Shown in pieces: positions 1 through 13,048 of a stretch of DNA of 64,000 bases (positions are counted from its first letter, which is position 1; each line of letters opens with the position of its first letter). Source of the DNA: Polychytrium aggregatum (taxonomy: Eukaryota; Chytridiomycota; Chytridiomycetes; Polychytriales); contig NW_026516252.1 in NCBI RefSeq assembly GCF_025602895.1, positions 267,632 through 331,631 of the forward strand, given 5' to 3'. Position numbers and translations under genes: made by a program. Under the pieces are notes generated by a model that saw only the letters and a program-made list of their open reading frames with translations, was not told the origin of the DNA and did not search any database.

Positions 1-2466
1 CCAAGAGCTCCAGCCTGGCCGAGTTCCTGAGCACCTCCGACAACGGCCCGCTCGTCTTTGAGCAGCTGCCCTTTGATCACCCCCTCTTTATTCTCTACAG
101 CTCCGGCACGACCGGGAAGCCAAAGTGCATCGTCCATGGCGCTGGTGTAAGCCCAGAATGCTGTCCGGGTGCAGGCGCTGTGGCAGGTGCTGCGGTGGCG
201 CTGTGGCAGCCGGAGCGGTGCATCTGTATCGCCCAAGCCCATGCTTTTGTTTTGCATTCGGCTGACTCTGTACTTTTGGAACCTCACCACAGGGCGTACT
301 CATCCAGCACAAGAAGGAGCACATTATTCACGGCTCGATGGGTCGCAATGACATCATGCTGTACTACACCACCGTAGGTTGACGGACACATCGGTCCCTT
401 GATGAAGGGCAACGGCGTCCACAACAAAGGCACAGCGATTTACTAACACTTTCGACGCGGTCTGGTTGACGGCTTCAGACCGGGTGGATGATGTGGAACT
501 GGCTGGTTGGTGGACTTCTCGCTGGATCCACGATTGTAAGTTGCGTCCGTGCACGGCTGCGAGAGGGCGGAGTTGTTGGCATTTATGTGTCGCCCAAGCC
601 TGTTTATGGTATCCAGATTTGCTTTGGGCATAAGTATGAACTGACTCGCCCGGTCCCCGCACGCCTTTTGCCCTTGCAAGGTGTGTTACGACGGCAGCCC
701 CTTCAAGCCCTCCACCGACCGGCTCTGGCGACTCAGCGAGCAGCTCGGCGTCACCATCTTTGGCACCTCGGCCAAGTACATCCAGGGACTCGAGGAAGCC
801 GGCTTCAAGCCCCGGGAGCACTTTGGGCTCTCCACCCTCCGGACGATCTACACGACGGGATCCCCGCTCAAGCCCGAGAGCTACGATTTCATCTATCGCC
901 ATATCAAGGAAGACGTTCTTGTGGGCTCGATCACGGGTGAGGATGCAACAGAGCAACTTCTCGGTGGATGCGGAAGCGACGAAAGCAAGCTCCGTGAGAA
1001 CTGTAGCGGGCGGTGCGGCTGCAGGTCCATCTCCTGCCTGACCCCGATCTTAACATGGATTCTGGAGCGGACATGATGGGCTGACGCTGGGCTGATGCGG
1101 ATGCTGGGATTGATCCCGGTCCTATCGAGCAGTGGTTTGCATATCCTGATGACTCACTCTGTCACGTCTCCTTGCCGATACTGCCAGGTGGAACCGACAT
1201 CGTTTCGCTCTTTGCGGGCCACAACGCTGCCGGGCCGGTTTATCGCGGCGAGATCCAGTGCAGATGCCTCGGCATGGCAATCGAGGCTTGGAGCGAGAGC
1301 GGCAAGCCTGTTCTCGACGAAACCGGCGATTTGGTGTGCACAAGTGAGTCATCGGCTGTCCTCTAGTTCAATCGCCTCGGCCGCCGAATTCGGTTCATAC
1401 TTGATCGTGAGCTGAATCTGGACGACGGAACTAAGCGACGCATCCACCGCATTCGTTCCGAGCCGGTCGTTTCGAGCCAGTCGCTCGCGCCCCCCCCCTG
1501 CAAGTCTTCTGGCTGTCTATTGATTCCCGTGGCTTCGTATCCTCCTCTTGCCTCCTGCAGAGCCCTTCCCCGTCATGCCAGTTGGATTTTGGAACGACCC
1601 CAACCACGAAAAGTACCGCGGCGCCTACTTTGACGTGTTTGAGGGCGTCTGGCACCACGGCGACTTTGTCTACATCAACTCCAAGACGGGCGGTGTGATC
1701 ATGCTGGGCCGAAGCGACGGAACTCTGAAGCCAGCTGGCGTCCGGTAAGTACCAGCTCCAGCACTGTTGACGGGCCGTTTGTGATGATTGGACTCGCACT
1801 GACCTGTACCTTGCGTCCGATCCACAGATTTGGTAGCGCCGAGCTCTACAACATTGGTATGTCTCTGAACAGTGGTTGCCCGCGATGACGGGACCGAATG
1901 TGGATGGGGGGGGGCACCCCCGATTCTCGTTCGACAGCCACATGTGCCCATGCAGGACAATGTGTGATCGAACCAGTATGTTCAGCGAGACCTGACATGG
2001 GCGCGTGTTCCCAACATCTGTTGGTGTTAGTCGAGTCCTTCCCGCAGGTGTCGGATAGTTTGGTGGTTGGCCAAAAGTACCAAGACGATGAGCGAGTGAT
2101 CATGTTCCTGAAGATGGCCGAGGGTCACGCATTCAACAGCGAGATCGTCAATGCCATCAAGGCCAAGATCCGCGCCCAGCTTTCGCCACGCCATGTCCCT
2201 GCGATTGTTCTGGAGACCCAGGATATTCCGGTAAGGGTGTGGCTGCGATGACGGACCGCGATTTTCAGGGAGGGGTGAAAGGATGCAGCAGCCGCGACGG
2301 ACTCACCGCAAACGATTTGGTACATTTACAGTACACACTCACGGGCAAGAAGGTCGAGGTCGCAGTCAAGCGAATCATCAACGGCGCCACGATTGTCCCA
2401 AGCAGCACCCTCAGCAACCCAGACAGCCTCAAGCTTTACTACAACATTCCCGAGCTGCAACAGTAG
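1..2466 (+). CDS. Acetoacetyl-CoA synthetase, 3' part
   Basis: Activates acetoacetate to acetoacetyl-CoA through an acyl-adenylate, probably in the cytosol. The gene runs off the left edge; about 413 residues remain. I read nine exons: 1-146, 293-373, 479-535, 681-936, 1188-1343, 1561-1744, 1828-1856, 2031-2230, 2332-2466. All phases close and every intron is GT-AG. Seen: the AMP-binding signature [15 protein letters not shown] in the first exon, the GSITGGTDIV segment formed across the exon 4/5 junction, the adenylate-forming hinge [18 protein letters not shown], and the C-terminal [12 protein letters not shown] that carries the expected catalytic lysine. The tail ending LYYNIPEL fits acetoacetyl-CoA synthetases rather than acetyl-CoA synthetase. 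The N-terminal half lies outside the window. Confidence 0.93.
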
Positions 2467-4198
2467 AGTGCCGGAGCAGCGAATGCCACCAGAGAGGCAG
2501 AGTGGCGTGTTCGGACAGCGAGGGGACGGGAAAATGCAGCCAGAGCCAGCTCGGAGGAGCAGTCAGGTTTGCCGTTGCAAACGCGGATGTCAGGACCAGC
2601 GGATACGAGGGACTCTGTTTGCTCGAGATGATGGCCCGCCGCGACGCCTCTTCCGCCATGGATGGCTGTCTTCTTCCGCCTGGGCTTTCGGACTCGCTGT
2701 GTCGTTGACATATGCACACTTGGGGGGGGGTCGCTCGCTCTGTCGACATACTGCTGTCACCCCTCACGCAGCCAATGAAATGGTTTCAATTAAGCAGCTG
2801 CGGCCTCCACAGGCGATGATGGCATTCGAGACGACACCAGCGTCCGCATGGAGGCGAGGGGGGGGGCATGAAAGCGGACGACATGACCCCGCGCGACATG
2901 TTTGGGCTGGGGCGAACCGGGGTCATGACGCAAGAACGCACATGGCAGGAGTGATTGGCTGGGAACGATGGCGAGGACCAGCGAGGACGAGATGGAGGTG
3001 GATGAAGCGAGACAGCGGGACGGAGATGGATTGGGCCGCGACGGGAGTGTGGGGAAAGACCTGCGAATCAGAGCCGCATGAGATGGCGCATGGCTGGGCC
3101 CGGCGGTGGGACATGGCGACAGAGCACGCACCATGAGCCTCGGCGACGGCAGGAGCATTGTGGTTCCCCTGGGTCGTGCTTGGATCGGCGGATGGATCGG
3201 TGCATGGGTCGGCGCTCTCAAGATACGGCATGACGGCAGTCCCGAGCAGGCACCTGCGAATGGAGTGCAGAAATGGCGAGATGCAGCCCAGCCGAGAGGA
3301 CGGCTTGCTGCCGGCGCCATGGCCAGACGACAGCGCTGGCAAGCAGTGCGATGGCCCCAGACACAAACACACTCTGGCGCCATCGTTCGCCCACAAGGAA
3401 GGCAAGGAGCGAGAGACAGCCGCAATCAGCCGCAATCAGCAACAAGTGATCACTTACGGGCGATCGCTTCTCAGGCAATCCGTCGCTCGCACCCACAATC
3501 GCCTGCATGAACAAGTACAGCCGCACACAATCGCCACAGGAACAACGGGCGCCCACAGGCACAGCACCGCCTTCGCTGTCATTCGCGGACACGCTTTCCT
3601 TTTCTGGGGGGGCGCCGTGCGAGGCGGCTCTCGGTCTCGGGCTCGGCGGTCTCGGCGGTCTCGTCGGTCTCGTCGGTCGGTGTCACCGTAGATCCATCTC
3701 GCTCGTCGCAGATCCATCTCGTTCCTCGATCTCGTCCCGTCTCGTCCCGTCTCGTCCCGTCTCGCCCCATCTCGCTCCCCGTCTTTCCGTCCTCCCCGCT
3801 CGCTTGTCTGCGTCCTTTTGCGTCGCTTTTCCCTCTCCATTCGCCTTCTCCTCCATCTTGCTCGGTCTTGACTCGTGCTGCTTGCGGCCCGCCGACCCGG
3901 CCTGCTCTTCCTCTTCCTCGGCTTCCCCTGCTCTCCCGTCTCAGCCTCTGCTTTTCTCTGGCAGGCTGTACATCACCGCCAATCCCTCAACTCTATCGGA
4001 TTCCATCTTGCTTCACACCCCCCGGTTCCCACCCCGGTTCTCACCCCACCCCGGCTCTCCCCGCTGACCATCGTTGTTCTGGCTCCAGCCTGCTCCACTC
4101 TGTCTCGGATTTAACCTTGGACTCTCTCCAGGCAACCTCGAGCACGTATCTCTCATTCCTCCCGCCTTACCGTTGCCGCTGCCTCCAGATCCGCCACA
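2467..4198. other. Intergenic, no gene recognised
   Basis: About 1.7 kb between two + strand genes. It has G-runs near 2725 and 2861, then from about 3600 a strongly pyrimidine-rich + strand leading to the ATG at 4199, which looks like a promoter or long 5' UTR. Open frames here lack family features and overlap each other on both strands. Confidence 0.5.
3731..3765. repeat. Short tandem repeat CTCGTCCCGT
   Basis: The 10-bp unit CTCGTCCCGT occurs three times at 3731-3760 with a partial fourth copy, inside the pyrimidine-rich upstream region of the next ORF. Confidence 0.8.
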
Positions 4199-4519
4199 AT
4201 GAATCCCGTTGCACCGAAACCCTCATACATCGTCGATACCTCCTCGCTCTTACACAAGAGCAACTCGGTCGAAGTCATTGCCAAGCTCAACGCCCTCGCT
4301 GCTCGCCATCAGACTGCTAGCCCAAAAATCACGATCGACGATGCCCCCTCGCCGTCCCCTTCGCTGAAGACGGGCGGCCCCGATACCCCCATCTCGGTCC
4401 TGCCTCCGCCGCCTCCCCCAACCCCGGTCAACGCGAATCACTATCCCGGACTCTCGGTGTCTTCCCTGATCGAGTCGCTGTCAAGCCAGAGCCTCGAGGA
4501 CAGCACCTCGGCCGCCTAA
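4199..4519 (+). CDS. Small proline/serine-rich hypothetical protein
   Basis: A 106-residue uninterrupted ORF whose start context CCACAATGA is good for a fungal gene and which follows a long pyrimidine-rich leader. The N-terminal half (PSYIVDTSSLL, then EVIAKLNALAARHQ) could form a helix; the middle has a PPPPPPTP run and serine/proline-rich sequence; the end is SLIESLSSQSLEDS. No signal peptide or membrane segment is seen. I do not recognise the family. It may be a real small gene or the conserved end of a spliced one. Confidence 0.45.
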   Translation: MNPVAPKPSYIVDTSSLLHKSNSVEVIAKLNALAARHQTASPKITIDDAPSPSPSLKTGGPDTPISVLPPPPPPTPVNANHYPGLSVSSLIESLSSQSLEDSTSAA

Positions 4520-7168
4520 CCACTCCTTCCCTCCTCTACGACAGACCGCTTTCCGTCTGTGCTGTGGCTGCGATTACCCCGCTCTCGGCACTCGTCATCT
4601 CCATTCGTATTTGCCATCACAACCCTTCCCCTCGACTCAACTCTCCGCCTGTCACCCTTGCCAGGATCCCACCGTTGCGCCAGCCATCGCTACCACTGTG
4701 ATTGACATGATTCTCAGCTCAAAATACCGGACGAACCTCCCTCTCTACAGTTTGCCACAATTGTAGTGCCTTGATTCTTTTGGACCATTTCTCGCTCTGC
4801 TCCCTTCCCTCAGCCGCTTGTCACAAAGTACAGCGGCCTTCTCTGCCATTCCTGCCTGTATCGTCGCTCCTCGATCGCCAGGCGTCTATCCCCTCCTTGT
4901 TTCGCTTCTCGCTATCTCATCCCTATCTATTCCCATGCAGCCATTTTCTCTGTCGTTTCCTGCTCCCCGTTGCGCCTTTGCACGGCCTTTATTTTTGCAC
5001 TCGCTCGCTCCCCCCCCCTTTCCTCATGCTTCCTCGTTCGCCTGCATGCTTCTTGATGCACTTCTTGATCCCTCCGTTTCCTGGCTTCAGTCGCCGGAGC
5101 GTCCGACCCCCTCCCGCTATCCTATTTTCGCCTTTGCACTTGTTTCTTCCGTATGCTTCCCCGCCTGTTCGTCTCTCCTCGTCCCTCGCCCCGCCTGCAT
5201 CCGTCGATTCCATACCTCCCGTCCACCCCTCCCTTTTTTCCACCTGTGTGCTCCTCCGCTGTCCGATCCAGCACTTCATCTGCCCCCAGAACGCGAATCC
5301 CGACCCTGGACAGCCAGCCGAGGCGCTCACACTTGATCAACCGTGAAATCGGCCCTGTTCCAATCGCGAACCAGCCTTGTCGTCCCTGTCATCAATCCCT
5401 CCCGTCGGCCCTTGTCCTCCGACACCAGCACGACATCAACACCCAACGCGCCATCGACCGCTGTCCCTCGGCCTCCGTGAACGCTCTCCTTTCCCTTCTA
5501 CCCGCAAACAACCTCCCTTCCTCGACCGAGCTGTTGTCGTCATGAGTTGTCGCACCACGTGGCGTCTCCCTGTCAATTTCCACCCGATGGTGCTGTTCGC
5601 AAGTCCAGTCCCACCCTCCGTTTCGATATCCCATCCATCCATCCATCCGTCCATCCATCCGCGGCCTCGATTGCTTTCTCGATCGGACCCTCTCCTGTTC
5701 GTCCCTCGGCCGCGACGCCCCATCCCTTTGGCCTCTAGATTCAATCCTCTCCCCTCACTCCTGCTCGGTTCATAGTACGGATCGACTATCTAATGATACT
5801 ACTTTCTAACTATCGCACTTCCCCACCCGGCTCTCTCGGCCCGTTCCGCACACTCTCCTTGGCTCCTTATTCCGTAATATCTTTAATCGCTCACTGGTGT
5901 CCCTCGATACCTCAGCCCCCTTTTTTTTCCTAGCAAATTCCTAGCACAGTATGGCTACCTTTTTTTTTTTTCGTTTGCCCTTCTTTTTTGCTCTCCAATG
6001 TTCTTTTTTTCTATTACTCATGCCACAATCGCCACTTCACACCCTCCCACGGCCGATCCCATCTACTAAAACGGACATGATACTGGACCCGTATTGCACA
6101 GAATCGGTGGCGAGCGCGGATCGAAAGCGACAGACCGTATCTTGGTCTTGCGTGCGGACCTCTCTTCTTCCTCCCTTCTCCTTGGGGAGACGTATGACTG
6201 TTTTTCTCGTCCATTCACTCCCACCCATACCCCCTCCCTTGTCGCTCTGTCTTTCTTGCGATCCAGGGAGTACCCGTTGCCTTGGTATGCCATGGATGTT
6301 GTGTGTCTCTGTCGGCGAGCGCTGTGTCCAGGGTCTTCACCTCGATCGTGTGGTTGATTGTTTCTTTCTAGATTCGTCTGCCAGCCTTCCTGCTGGCGCT
6401 ATCTTTTCATCTCTCGTCGAGCTGCGTCGGGCGGCTGTCTCCCACCATCAAACAGCCAAATACCGGGTTCCACCAAACGATCCAGCTCGGACCAACTCGC
6501 AGCCCACAGAACCAGCGACCCGACGAGTGCTTGTGTTGGTCGCGGCTGCCACCTTCTTCCAAAAGCCTGCCAGTTTTGCTACGTTCCCCAAAGTGTTCTC
6601 GGCCGCTCGGTCTTATAATACACATCAATTCAGTACAAAAGCAACAAAGGTGATTGGGCGAGCCCTCGATGTATATCTATGGTCAGCCCGGGCTCTGTCG
6701 GTTGCGGCGGGATATCCGATGCAGCCTTTGACCCTCCATTCGCCGAGCACGAACGACCCGCAGACCCGTCCCACGCCGTCACATCCCCGGCCTGCACTGC
6801 ACTTCGCCAGCCCTGTTCTGGCTCCGGCTGTGGGTTGCAATCAAGCTCCATGTGCCTGCGCTTGACGCTGTCCCTCCCACGGCCCAGGAGCATCACTCGC
6901 CCCCTCGGATTCCTGCCCCTTGTTTCGCATTCCGTGCCGATCACGAGCAAGGGCTGTCCCACAAACTGCGTCGCCAATCGTTTCACGGTATATCAATGTC
7001 TTGGGCTGGCTGGCTCCTTTGGAAGCGCCCAGATCACATCTCTCCTCCCATCTCCTCCCACCAGTCCCGAGCCCACTCAATCCCCCCTCCCATCATCGGC
7101 TCTTTGGGCCCCCAATAAGCCAACCCCGCCCTGATCATTTTACAGTCCCCAAGCCTTGGTCCGTGCCC
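4520..7168. other. Long pyrimidine-biased non-coding stretch
   Basis: About 2.6 kb with strong C+T bias on the + strand, poly-T runs near 5920-6010 and no recognisable protein. The longest open frame (5951-6865) begins with a poly-T stretch translated as Phe and shows no family features. It probably holds the 3' UTR of the preceding ORF and the promoter/leader of the ABC-F gene. Confidence 0.5.
5631..5660. repeat. CATC tetranucleotide repeat
   Basis: About seven CATC units with one CGTC variant in the pyrimidine-rich region. Confidence 0.85.
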
Positions 7169-10100
7169 ATGCCCTCGAACGTCCCCACCCCCGAGGCCTT
7201 CCTCGAGCGTCTCGACCCTGCCGTGCGCTCCTATCTCGACGACTGCGGCTCAACCGACTTTATCTCGAGCATCGTGCAAGAGGCCGAGAGTTTCGACGAC
7301 ATCAAGGACGGCACCAGCGCCTTCCTGGCCGATGCCGGCATGGATGACGACCAGCTCGAGAGCTTCTTTGGCGCCTTTGCTGCTCTGAGCTGCCGCTCGG
7401 AGGAAGAAGCCGCACCCAGCCCGTCGCTGCCGGTCTTGCTGAAGCCGATCGAGTCGCAGGTGAGGGCCCCTACACTCAAGGAAGCCGCTTTCTCTGCACC
7501 GAGCTTGGGTGTGGAGCGATGGCTGGAGCGATGGCTGGGGCCGAACCAACCAGAGGAGCAAAATGTCTGGGGGCGAAACAGAGTCACAGGAGCTAATCCT
7601 GACTCAGAATGAGGGAATCACCGGTGGTGGTGCTGCCCATAACCCTAGCTTAACAACCTTATTGCCCATCATCATCTGACCACCCTAGCCTGTTACGTTG
7701 CAGCGAAACGACCGCTCGCCGTCCCTGTCAAAGTCGGCATCCAAGTCGCAGAGCAAGCACAAGTCCGCTTCGCCCCAGACCCGCCGTACGGCATCAAAGT
7801 CTGGCACCCCAAACACCGGCTCGCCCTCTCCCTCCTCGCCCCCACCATCAGCTGCAGAAGCAGAAGCAGAGGCAGAAGCATCAGCAGCAGCAGCAGCATC
7901 GTCGCCTGCCTTGCTGCTGCCATCCTCCGTGGCCCAATCCATCGACTCCAGAATCACCGCCATCTCGCAGCAGTCGCGCTTCCATGTAGATACCCTCGAA
8001 ACCCTGTCGAACGACATTGACATGCAACAGGTCACCGTCATGATCGGCGAGCGAGAGCTCCTGGTCGATGCCAACCTCCGCTTGTTTTCGGGTGTGCACT
8101 ATGGACTCTTAGGAAAGAATGGCGTGGGCAAGTCGAGTAAGTTTACCACTTTTGTCCCCCCCCCCTATCGAAGCGAATGCGTTTGAGGACGGGTGGAAGG
8201 GGTGAGTCGCTCTCCGTCGGCGTCGCTGACCTCTCGATCACCTGGCCTCCCCCCCCCTACACTACCACCGCCGCTGTGACAATAGCGCTCCTGAAGGCCA
8301 TTGGATACGGCATCCTCATCGGATTTCCCAAGAACGTCCGTGCGCTGTATGTTGAGCAGCTGGAGGACGTTGGAAACACCATCACGGTGCTGGATGTCCT
8401 CATGAACTCAAACCCCGTCCTGGTGCGAATCAGGCGAGAGATCAAAGGTACACAGCCACTGTCGCCCATTGCCCGTCGTCCGTCGCCCCTCGCCGCTGTT
8501 GGATCCTTCAAACCACCCGTCCACTCTTGGCCAAGCACTCACTCGATCAAGATCAGGGTGGCTGCGACGGTGATGATCCAGCACGGGTACACCGTCCTAA
8601 CATCAACTTTTCTTCCGATTCTGCATCTGATTCCGTGCCTCAATTGCGCCTCTGTCGCGGTCCTTTACTCGAACAGCTCTCCAGGAAGTGCTCGAGCACG
8701 GCGATTCGGAGCAAATCGCCATGACCATGCGATCGCTCAAGATCGACCGTCTGCGCGACGAGCACGAAGAAGCCAAGAAGATCGCAACCAAGCGAAGCGG
8801 TGCCCGAGGCGCTGAAGCTCGACAGGTCCTCAACATGGCCGAGGAGAAGCTCCGAGTTGCAGAGAGGTAAGCGCAGGGAAGGGTGACCAGGCAACAGGAC
8901 GAAGAGATAAGGCCGCATTGTGCGTGAGTAAGAGAGAGTGAGAGAGAGTGAGAGAGAGCGACCATTGACCCGAACTACCCACGCTCGCCACACATCCGAC
9001 CATTCAATCTCGCCAGCTCCAAGGGGGACGACATTTCGCCTGAAGAGAGCGCAGGAGCCGGAGCTGAGGCCTCCAGCCTTCTTACCCAGCTCTTCGAAGA
9101 TCTGGACAACGTATGTCGCTTGCTCCCGTTTCTGCTGGACGAGACTGCACCTTGCGGCTTGATGATTCGGGCTCAGTCTCGTGCATTCGACAGGAACACT
9201 CCATGTTCTAGCCTCGGTGACATGTCGACTTGGCTGGCGCCACTGCCTGCATATATCATCCTGACAGTATTGGTGAGCCGCGCTGACAAAGTGCTTGTGC
9301 ATTCACTTCCACCTGTCAACACCAGCTCGGCGGCGAGTCGACCGAAGGCGATGCCCGGAAGATCCTCAACGGCCTTGGATTTTCCCCGGCACAGCAAGAG
9401 AGCCCCATGAATCAATTGTCCGGAGGCTGGCGCATCCGACTGGCTCTTGCCCGCGCGCTGTTCCTCAAGCCTGACCTGCTGCTGTTGGATGAGCCCAGTA
9501 CGTGCCTCCCACGTTCGCATGGGATACATGGATCGTTGCCCCACCGATTCTCTGCCCCACTCCTTCATTGAAAGTTGGCTGCACTGATGGCCGCTCGACC
9601 CAAAGCGCGCTTGATAGGCGTGGGTCTATCGCGGTGGACGAGACTGCCTCGTCTTGCCTCGTCTTGCCTTTGCCAGTGCATTTGCCAAGCAAGGTACTGA
9701 ACAAACGCCTTTTCTAACTCCGCAGCCAACCACTTGGATATCCCCGGCATCACTTGGCTTGCCAAGTACATCCAATCGCTCACCGACGTCACCATCGTCA
9801 CGGTCTCGCACGACCGCGCGTTCCTCAACGCTGTGACGGAAGAGATTATCGTCTACAAGAACCAGGCGCTGGAGTACCACGTCGGCAACTACCAAGAGTA
9901 CATGCAAGCCCTCGAGGAGAAGCAGCTCTTCCAGCAGCGCCGGCACGAGGTTGTCGAAAAGAAGAAGGCTCAGATGGAAAAGAGCGTCCAGCAGATGGCG
10001 AGCCGAGCCAAGAAGAGCGGCGATGACAAGAAATTGAGCGCTGCTGCATCGAAGAAGAAGGTGGGGGACCATCTATCCTGCAGCATGCCTAGCGTGTGGG

Positions 10101-11212
10101 GGTGGGAAGCGGGGAGTGCGGAGGCGTGTGATACTGATAGATAGCCAGTGTTATCGAGCCTGCATGAATGCGAGGCGGGAGCTGTGGATGTGACAGCAGC
10201 GTGTCATGTGCAGTGCCGGGGCATGAGTTTCCTCGGACCAGACCCCGGCTCCGCCTGAAGGGGCCGGTTGATCGGGTTTCATCGGGCTGTCCAGCAGCAC
10301 CGGTGTCAGGATGGCAATGCCCTGCAGCTTCACTACCCACCGCCACCACCACACCAGACTAACGACAGTGTCCCACATTTTCAACCAATCCAGAAAATCG
10401 AGCGCCTCGGCTTTGAAAAGAATGAAAAGGGCCACCGTCTCCGACTCAACAGAGACATGGTGGGCTACTTCACATCCGTCCGTATGCAAGCCGATGCTGT
10501 CGATCGGGATCCCCCCACAAAGTGGTCCGTTCCCGACCCGACTCCGTTGCGAAACCACAATTCGCTGGTCGAGATCGACGACGTCTCCTTTGGGTACGAC
10601 CCCAGCAAGCCTGTTCTCACCCATATCAACCTCAACATCGAGCAGAACGTGCGCATCGGCGTCATCGGTGCCAACGGCGAGGGCAAATCCACCCTGATGA
10701 AGCTGCTGGTGCGCGAAAACTCCCCGACCAAGGGCATCATCAACTTCCACCCGCAGGCCAAGATCGGGTACTTTTCGCAGAACCACGTTGATGTGCTCCA
10801 CACGATCGAGGGCACGCCCCTGAGCTATCTCATGTCCGCGTACGAGGGCCTAACCGAGGCCGAAGCCCGAGGACACCTGAGCAGCTTTGGGCTGACGCCC
10901 CTGGCTGTTGTGACGCCTCTGAGCCTTTTGTCCGGCGGGCAGTCGGTCAGAGTGGCCATCGCCTACGCAACCTACCCTCGACCTCACCTCCTGGTGCTTG
11001 ATGAGCCGACGAACCACCTCGACATGGACACGATCGACGCTGCGCGCGAGAGCCTGGTGGCCTTCAAGGGCACCGTCGTGGTCGTCAGCCACGACCAATG
11101 GTTTGTCCGCGAAGTGGCCCAGAGAGTGTACCTCGTCGAGAATGGCAAGGTGCAGATCCTCGAGGGCGGTGTCGACGACTATATTCGCCGCGTTCGGAAG
11201 GCGATCAAGTAG
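7169..11212 (+). CDS. ABC-F family ATPase
   Basis: Soluble twin-ATPase of the ABC-F class, ribosome-associated translation factors rather than transporters. Eight exons: 7169-7459, 7704-8136, 8286-8447, 8677-8866, 9017-9110, 9326-9497, 9726-10060, 10394-11212, giving 831 residues. The first ATPase has Walker A GKNGVGKST (about 235-243, split by intron 2), signature LSGGW (421-425) and Walker B/D-loop LLLLDEPTNHLD (to 452). A charged linker rich in K, E and Q follows. The second ATPase has GANGEGKST (about 651-660), LSGGQ (738-742) and DEPTNHLD (762-769). There are no membrane segments. The first 220 residues hold an acidic helical domain and an Ala/Glu/Ser low-complexity stretch. I chose the first in-frame ATG of the opening exon. 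It resembles GCN20/ABCF3 relatives, but I cannot assign the subclass. Confidence 0.93.
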
Positions 11213-11859
11213 AGGGCGGGTGGTGGGAGCTGGGAAGAAAGAAGAAGCGCTCTTGTGGCTGACGAAGGAAGAAGCAGACATGCGCTGGCTGTGTGGCTCT
11301 CTTCAATACGCATCGGATCCGTGTTGCCGACATGATCGATATTGGGATGCCCGACAGTTATGATAGTTCACGGCTGCTTTGCCTATCGCCCAACCTTTCC
11401 ACCCGTCACTTCATCTCCCCATTGCTCTCCTTCGCCTCTCTTCTCCTGCATCCACACTTCTGTCCTTGTTGTCTCGTTCCCGCTGTGTCAGACTCGGAGC
11501 TTTGTCAATACCAATGCACTTTGGATCGCCTGCCGCTCTGCTCTTTCTCTCTGCCTAATCCAGCCCGATGCACATGAGCAGATGCATAGGAGCGCAATAC
11601 ACTGTGCGATTCTCAAGCATCGTGTGCCCGCCGTTTCCAGAGGAGACAGATCCAATATCCAGTGTGACAGAGGCGAACATCGAAAGCGAGAAAGGTGCAA
11701 CTCAGCGACAGCGTCCAAAAACAAAGCAAACACAAAAAGCAGAAAAAATGAACTCAGAATCGCAGGGAAGAAAGGCTACGGGCAGTGGTAGTGGGTGGGG
11801 GGAGGAGAGAGAAACGAGGAAGAGTGGGGCGGAAACGAAAGACCACTGAGAGGGAGGGT
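11213..11859. other. Convergent 3' intergenic region
   Basis: Between the ends of the ABC-F gene (+) and the membrane-protein gene (-). No coding or RNA feature is seen; likely 3' UTRs and terminators. Confidence 0.5.
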
Positions 11860-13048
11860 TTACATCCTGATGGACATGATCTCCCTCGAGAACAAGTCTG
11901 GAGCAGCGTTGGAGCTCTTGCCGTTGTCGTTGACTCTGATGCTCTGGATGTCATTGACGTGAACGAGCGGGCTGGACGAGTTCCTCCAGATGCGGATGTT
12001 GTGGCAGGGATTCCGCGAGTGGATGCCGTACTGCTCAAACTCCCAGATGAGCCTGTTCATCACCCCGGGCGAGCTCAGGTCAAAGTTGCTCTGGCGGATC
12101 AAGGGCCGGGGCAGGGGACCGACAAAGACGAGGGCATCGTAGTCGCCCCCGAACGGATAGCGGCACTGCGAGCGCGATGGATCGTGGGAATGGTGTGAGG
12201 ACAGCGCATAGGCCGTGATCGAGCTCAGGTCCGACTCGGCCGACCGCACGAGCTCGATGGAAGGATCAAAGACGACCTGCGGGCTGGCGATGATGACGAT
12301 GCCGCCTTTGAGATCGCTAGAACCGTAAGCAAAGGCCGTCGAGACCGTCATGCCGCGGTGATGGCGGTGCTGGACGTTGCCGCCGAGGGTCTCGACCTTG
12401 GAGTGGGGCACGGGATGGACTTTTTGCTTGAAGAGCGAGCGATTCCACCAGGGGTGCCGCTTGCGGAAGGCCCTGTAGAGTCCGTTCATTGTCCAGGGAC
12501 ACGAAGGCGTTGATCCGGCATGGGGCTCGAGGATGTGGATTCGGTCGATCGGGGTGCTTGCGACATTGTGGGAGAGTGTTCGGAGGCGCTCGCCGAGCTC
12601 GACATCGGAGACATCCCAGTCCCACTGAATAACGAGGTGGATCTGGGTCTGGTTCGCAGACGGCGCCGTTAGCGGGGGGGGGCATCTCTCGAACAAGAAG
12701 AATTGAGCCCTAATATCACCCCGCAGCCCGATTAAAGAACGATAGGAGCGAATGCACAACACAGCCTGGTGATCGTCGTCTCTGGCTAATCCGTCCTCCT
12801 CGCGTAAGTTGCATTGTGCTGGCGACCCTGCCCGTCAGTATGATGGTGTTGCCGCGTACCTTGCCGTGGCTCCGTTCACGATAGAGCAAGTCCTCGTCTG
12901 CATTAGGATCCAGACTGACGATGATGTTGGCGAGGACGATGCACGCCATCAGCAACATGATCATGAAGCGCCAGGATTCCCATAGATGCCGACACTGGCG
13001 CATGTTGAGCGGGATGAGACCCGGAACGATCGACTTTGGCAACAACAT
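11860..13048 (-). CDS. Type II membrane protein, possible glycosyltransferase-like, unassigned
   Basis: Two exons (12860-13048 and 11860-12648) joined in phase 0 give 325 residues. Residues about 24-45 form one strong hydrophobic segment (FMIMLLMACIVLANIIVSL), followed by a short stem and a large C-terminal domain, which suggests a signal-anchored ER/Golgi or surface protein. The lumenal part has WDWDVSD, DRIHILEPHAG, SPQVVFDPS and YPFGGDYDALVF segments, and cysteines near the end (RNPCHNIRIW) that could form disulphides. Aspartate-rich motifs and topology resemble glycosyltransferase-like proteins, but no DxD motif is certain, so this is only a suggestion. It lies downstream of CCT6 on the same strand. 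Confidence 0.72.

Noticed and set aside
5951-6865. 304-codon + strand open frame
   Set aside because: Starts in a poly-T tract, low complexity, no recognisable domain, poor codon quality.
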